Shown: positions 61,357 to 64,000 of the stretch, in pieces
Numbering within the stretch: position 1 is the first letter of the stretch
How the letters are laid out: each line of letters opens with the position of its first letter
Source: Alkalibacterium pelagium
GTDB taxonomy: Bacteria; Bacillota; Bacilli; Lactobacillales; Carnobacteriaceae_A
Length of the DNA: 64,000 nt
Assembly: GCF_900109325.1 (NCBI RefSeq)
Contig: NZ_FNZU01000009.1
Coordinates: forward strand, 53,979 to 117,978
Reading direction: 5' to 3'
The notes under the pieces: model-generated
Databases searched by the model: none
Told to the model about the DNA's origin: nothing
The model's input: only the letters and a program-made list of their open reading frames with translations
Program-made: the position numbers and the translations under genes

Positions 61357-63642
61357 ATGCATGACCTGATTGAAAACGGCACTCTGTGGACGCTTAAAGA
61401 AGTTGGTACAGATTCAGAACAGATAAGACAGAACGAAACGCTCTTCTCACTTTCAAACGGACACATCGGGACAAGAGGCAGCCTGGAGGAAAGGCATCGG
61501 ACCCAGTCTTACAGTCACAGCGGCAGCACATTGATGAACGGGTTTTATGATACCGAACCGATCACTTACGGCGAATGGGCATACGGATATGCAACTCACC
61601 ATCAGACGACGATTCCTATTCCCGACGCTAAAAAAATGGACCTGTCACTGGGTGACGAGAGATTTGATCTTGAAACAGGAAAAGTTGATCATCATTCACG
61701 CACCCTGGATCTTAAGAAAGGTCTGCTGACCCGGACCTTTTCATGGGAAAATTCCAAGCAGCAATCAATAAATGTCACGATTGAACGCTTTGTCTCCTAC
61801 GATTTTCCGGAAATACTGGCGCAGCGAATCACTATTGAGTCAGAAGCAGATGAACTGCCAGTGCAGCTGACATTCGAACTGGATGAACTAAAGGATATGG
61901 GTAAGGAAGAATCAGCGGAAGATGATCCGGATCCAAGAAAAAAAGAACAGGCGGAAAGAAGATTTGATTCCCGCCCTCTATCGACTGATTCGGGCCGTAT
62001 GATTCATATCAGTACTCACGCTTCTGATCTGCATGCAGTCATTTATGATCATGTCGTGTCTCAACCCGAACTGGTCAGCCTTGAGCGGGTTGAAAACAAG
62101 GTCACCGCTAGCTTTCAGACTGACAAGTCAGCACCAGTAGTCATTGATCGTTTCACTGCTTACAGTCATAAATATAGTAATGAAGAAGACACCGGTTCTC
62201 ATGCTGAAAATCTGAAGGAAATCATGTCAGAGGTTGAAATGCTGGGTTATGACGAAGTGAAAGATAGACATCTCTCATTCATGGACGATTTCTGGAAGGT
62301 GAGTGACATTAAGCTGGAGGGCGATCAGGCGCTCCAAATTGGACTAAGATTTAATCTGTTCCACCTGCATCAGGCAGCCGGTCGGGATGGGCACACGAAT
62401 ATGTCTGCCAAGGGACTCACTGGTGAAGGGTATGAAGGGCATTATTTCTGGGATACAGAAATGTACATGTTTCCGTTCTTCCTTTACACTCAGCCGGAGA
62501 TTGCCAAATCTCTCCTGATGTATCGTCACAGTATCCTTCCACAGGCGAGAGAGCGGGCACGGACTATGGCTATTGAAAACGGGGCGTTGTTTGCCTGGCG
62601 GACCATCAATGGGGAAGAAGCAAGTCCTTATTATCCAGCTGGTACAGCTCAGATTCACATCAATGCCGATATCGCTCATGCCGTCTATGATTACGGTAAA
62701 GTGTCGGAAGATGAGGCTTTCATGTTCAATGAAGGACTGGACATCCTCGTGGAAACGGCCCGCTTCTGGCTGGAATGGGGACATTTTGACGACGAACGTA
62801 ATGGCGCCTTTGTCCTGAATGATGTAACGGGACCCGATGAGTATACGGCGATCGTCAACAACAATTTCTATACCAATCTGATGGCGAAAAAGAACCTGTC
62901 CTATGCCATCGAGTACGTTCAGAAAGCGTTGAAGCAGGAGACAGATAAACTGGATGAGCTGCATGTGACTGAAGACGAACTGGAAAACTGGAAACAAGCA
63001 GAGAGCAGAATGTTCCTTCCTTACGACGAGGAAAAAGAACTGACGATGCAGGACGACAGTTTCTTTCACAAAAAAGTCTGGGACTTTGAACACACTCCGA
63101 AGGATAATTACCCATTGCTTCTAAATTATCACCCGTTGACGATTTATAAGCATCAGGTCTGTAAGCAGGCAGACACGGTTCTGGCAGAGTTTCTGTTCTT
63201 CGATGATTTTTCCATGGATCAGTTGATACGGGACTATGATTACTATGAAAAAGTAACCACACATGATTCCTCTCTTTCACGGTCTGTTTTCGGTATGATG
63301 GCGAGTCAGATAGACAAACATAAAAAAGCATATGACTATTTCATGGATACGGCGCTGATGGATATCAGTGACCTTCAGTCGAATACGAAAGATGGGGTAC
63401 ATGCTGCCAATATGGGCGGAACATGGATGAGTATCGTTCAGGGCTTTGCAGGGATGCGTTTCAATGACGGTACCCTTTACTTCACGCCTCATTGTCCTAA
63501 GGAATGGAGCAGATTAAGTTTCAAGGTACAAGTGAAAGACAGGCTGATCCAAGTTTCCCTGACCCCGTCATCCACGGAGTATACATTGCTTGAAGGAGAG
63601 CCGATCACTATTGTTGAGAATGGAGAACAGATTCAGCTTTAA
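61357..63642 (+). CDS. GH65 family disaccharide phosphorylase
   Basis: A 761-residue GH65 protein: N-terminal beta-sandwich (about 10-265), linker helices, an (alpha/alpha)6 barrel (about 310-660) and a small C-terminal beta domain. The barrel has HYFWDTEMYMFPFF near 364 and the catalytic Glu in VTGPDEYTA near 491. Inverting phosphorolysis of an alpha-glucoside gives beta-glucose-1-phosphate. The acceptor loop reads EEASPYYPAGTAQIHINADI, which as I recall differs from the loop of true maltose phosphorylases and is nearer to kojibiose, nigerose, trehalose or glucosylglycerol phosphorylases. The substrate is therefore open. AGGAAGGCG precedes the ATG. Confidence 0.88.
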   Translation: MHDLIENGTLWTLKEVGTDSEQIRQNETLFSLSNGHIGTRGSLEERHRTQSYSHSGSTLMNGFYDTEPITYGEWAYGYATHHQTTIPIPDAKKMDLSLGDERFDLETGKVDHHSRTLDLKKGLLTRTFSWENSKQQSINVTIERFVSYDFPEILAQRITIESEADELPVQLTFELDELKDMGKEESAEDDPDPRKKEQAERRFDSRPLSTDSGRMIHISTHASDLHAVIYDHVVSQPELVSLERVENKVTASFQTDKSAPVVIDRFTAYSHKYSNEEDTGSHAENLKEIMSEVEMLGYDEVKDRHLSFMDDFWKVSDIKLEGDQALQIGLRFNLFHLHQAAGRDGHTNMSAKGLTGEGYEGHYFWDTEMYMFPFFLYTQPEIAKSLLMYRHSILPQARERARTMAIENGALFAWRTINGEEASPYYPAGTAQIHINADIAHAVYDYGKVSEDEAFMFNEGLDILVETARFWLEWGHFDDERNGAFVLNDVTGPDEYTAIVNNNFYTNLMAKKNLSYAIEYVQKALKQETDKLDELHVTEDELENWKQAESRMFLPYDEEKELTMQDDSFFHKKVWDFEHTPKDNYPLLLNYHPLTIYKHQVCKQADTVLAEFLFFDDFSMDQLIRDYDYYEKVTTHDSSLSRSVFGMMASQIDKHKKAYDYFMDTALMDISDLQSNTKDGVHAANMGGTWMSIVQGFAGMRFNDGTLYFTPHCPKEWSRLSFKVQVKDRLIQVSLTPSSTEYTLLEGEPITIVENGEQIQL

Positions 63643-63686
63643 TCGGATGATAGAAAAAGAGGCTGGGACAAAAGTCCCAGAAAAAT

Positions 63687-63733
63687 AATAAGATCCGCTG
63701 AAAATCTACTTGAGATTTTTAGCGGATCTTATT
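63687..63733. repeat. Long hairpin in the insertion-sequence left end
   Basis: AATAAGATCCGCT (63687-63699) pairs perfectly with 63721-63733, and AAAATCT (63701-63707) with 63713-63719. On the plus strand it is followed by T-rich sequence. It could stop outside transcripts from entering the transposase gene. Confidence 0.75.
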
Positions 63734-63748
63734 TGTTTATGTACGCAA

Positions 63749-63808
63749 AAGGAGCACGGCTTTGATATAATTAAGTCACCACAACAAATCATAGAAAGGG
63801 TGCTCCTT
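63749..63808 (+). promoter_or_regulatory. Transposase leader with inverted repeat next to the start codon
   Basis: AAGGAGCAC (63749-63757) is repeated inverted as GTGCTCCTT (63800-63808) directly before the ATG. Pairing would hide the translation start in read-through mRNA. A -10-like TATAAT is at 63766-63771, so a transcript from the element's own promoter would lack the first arm. Confidence 0.55.
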
Positions 63809-64000
63809 ATGTATACTCAATATACCATGAACCAGACAACCTTGCCATTAGAAATAGACTCACTTTTACCCAATAATCATATTATATATTCTATCAACGA
63901 GGTCGTCGAAGACTTGGATGATGCTCATTACCGTCTGATTGAAAATGACTTTGGTCGGCCGGCTTATCACCCAAAAGTTCTACTCAAGGCCCTTCTGTTC
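63809..64000 (+). CDS. IS1182-family transposase, N-terminal part
   Basis: The first 64 codons of a transposase; the gene is cut by the window end. The DNA-binding N-terminal domain (DUF772 type) shows the sequence FGRPAYHPKVLLKALLF, a hallmark of IS1182 and related IS5-like elements. The start ATG follows AAAGGG by 8 bases. The DDE catalytic part lies outside the window. Confidence 0.88.
   Translation, partial: MYTQYTMNQTTLPLEIDSLLPNNHIIYSINEVVEDLDDAHYRLIENDFGRPAYHPKVLLKALLF

Larger units (their letters stand above)
63655..64000 (+). mobile_element. Left end of an IS1182-family insertion sequence, cut by the window
   Basis: After the GH65 gene come a GGCTGGGACAAAAGTCCCAG hairpin, a second long hairpin, and the start of a transposase gene that runs off the window. 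The exact left boundary and target duplication cannot be set without the right end. Confidence 0.75.

Noticed and set aside
62344..63093. 249-codon open frame on the minus strand inside the GH65 gene
   Set aside because: It is antisense to a conserved catalytic domain and has no ribosome binding site or family resemblance; a shadow frame.

Overview
The window looks like a chromosomal segment of a moderately low-GC Gram-positive bacterium (Bacillota). Genes have strong AAGGAGG-type ribosome binding sites, frequent GTG and TTG starts, short intergenic gaps and many hairpin-plus-U-run terminators, several shared by convergent genes. The gene mix (glycerol kinase, glycerol-3-phosphate dehydrogenase, DhaKLM, a CcpA-type cre site, ECF transporter S component, YvrJ, 3D-domain wall protein) suggests a lactic acid bacterium or close Bacillales relative. 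NhaC and an OpuAC-type compatible-solute binding protein fit a salt- or alkali-tolerant lifestyle, for example Carnobacteriaceae. The genus is inference.

Layout. 1-3.5 kb: end of an SDR gene, an mhqD/mhqE-like quinone-stress pair behind a consensus promoter and MhqR-like operator, and a quinone oxidoreductase. 3.6-4.9 kb: a small hypothetical gene, then an AT-rich two-gene cassette (secreted protein plus translationally coupled cytosolic protein). 5.2-9.6 kb: NhaC, OpuAC lipoprotein, aldo/keto reductase, acetyltransferase. 9.7-14.2 kb: SMP-30 protein, YxlEFG-like ABC exporter, HIRAN-like protein, cupin. 14.4-20.2 kb: 3-hydroxybutyrate/acetoacetate operon (thiolase, CoA transferase subunits, hydroxybutyrate dehydrogenase, GntP permease) with a cre-like site and a convergent LysR gene. 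20.3-23 kb: type I pullulanase and a VTT membrane protein. 23.1-27.5 kb: divergent mntR and mntABCD with an operator over the -10.

27.6-38.6 kb: LacI regulator, ppx-ppk, a coiled-coil/3D wall protein with a WalR-like box, an AAC(3)-fold acetyltransferase, an esterase, an ECF S component with DUF4430 partner (probable cobamide uptake), an aldo/keto reductase and a small acidic protein. 38.6-47.9 kb: uvrC, acetyltransferase, LURP-like protein, yvrJ-type microgene, pdxK, a cysteine-free sirtuin followed by CoA pyrophosphatase and acyl-CoA thioesterase, HAD phosphatase, ung, pta. 48-55.6 kb: glycerol block, glpK-glpD-glpF forward and dhaKLM reverse. 55.7-61.2 kb: flavodoxin-fold reductase, DUF2207 protein, and GntR-kdgA-kdgK with a repeated operator-like motif. 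61.4-63.6 kb: GH65 phosphorylase. 63.66-64 kb: left end of an IS1182-type insertion sequence, cut by the window edge.

Themes: glycerol is imported by GlpF and burned through GlpK/GlpD, or through dihydroxyacetone by PTS-driven DhaKLM. Ketone bodies are imported and converted to acetyl-CoA; Pta links acetyl-CoA to acetyl-phosphate. Alpha-glucans are handled by pullulanase and possibly the GH65 phosphorylase. No CRISPR array, rRNA, tRNA, prophage or recognised defence island was seen. The best candidates for something undescribed are the 3.9-4.9 kb AT-rich gene pair, the zinc-site-less sirtuin with its acyl-CoA neighbours, and the GH65 enzyme of unknown substrate.
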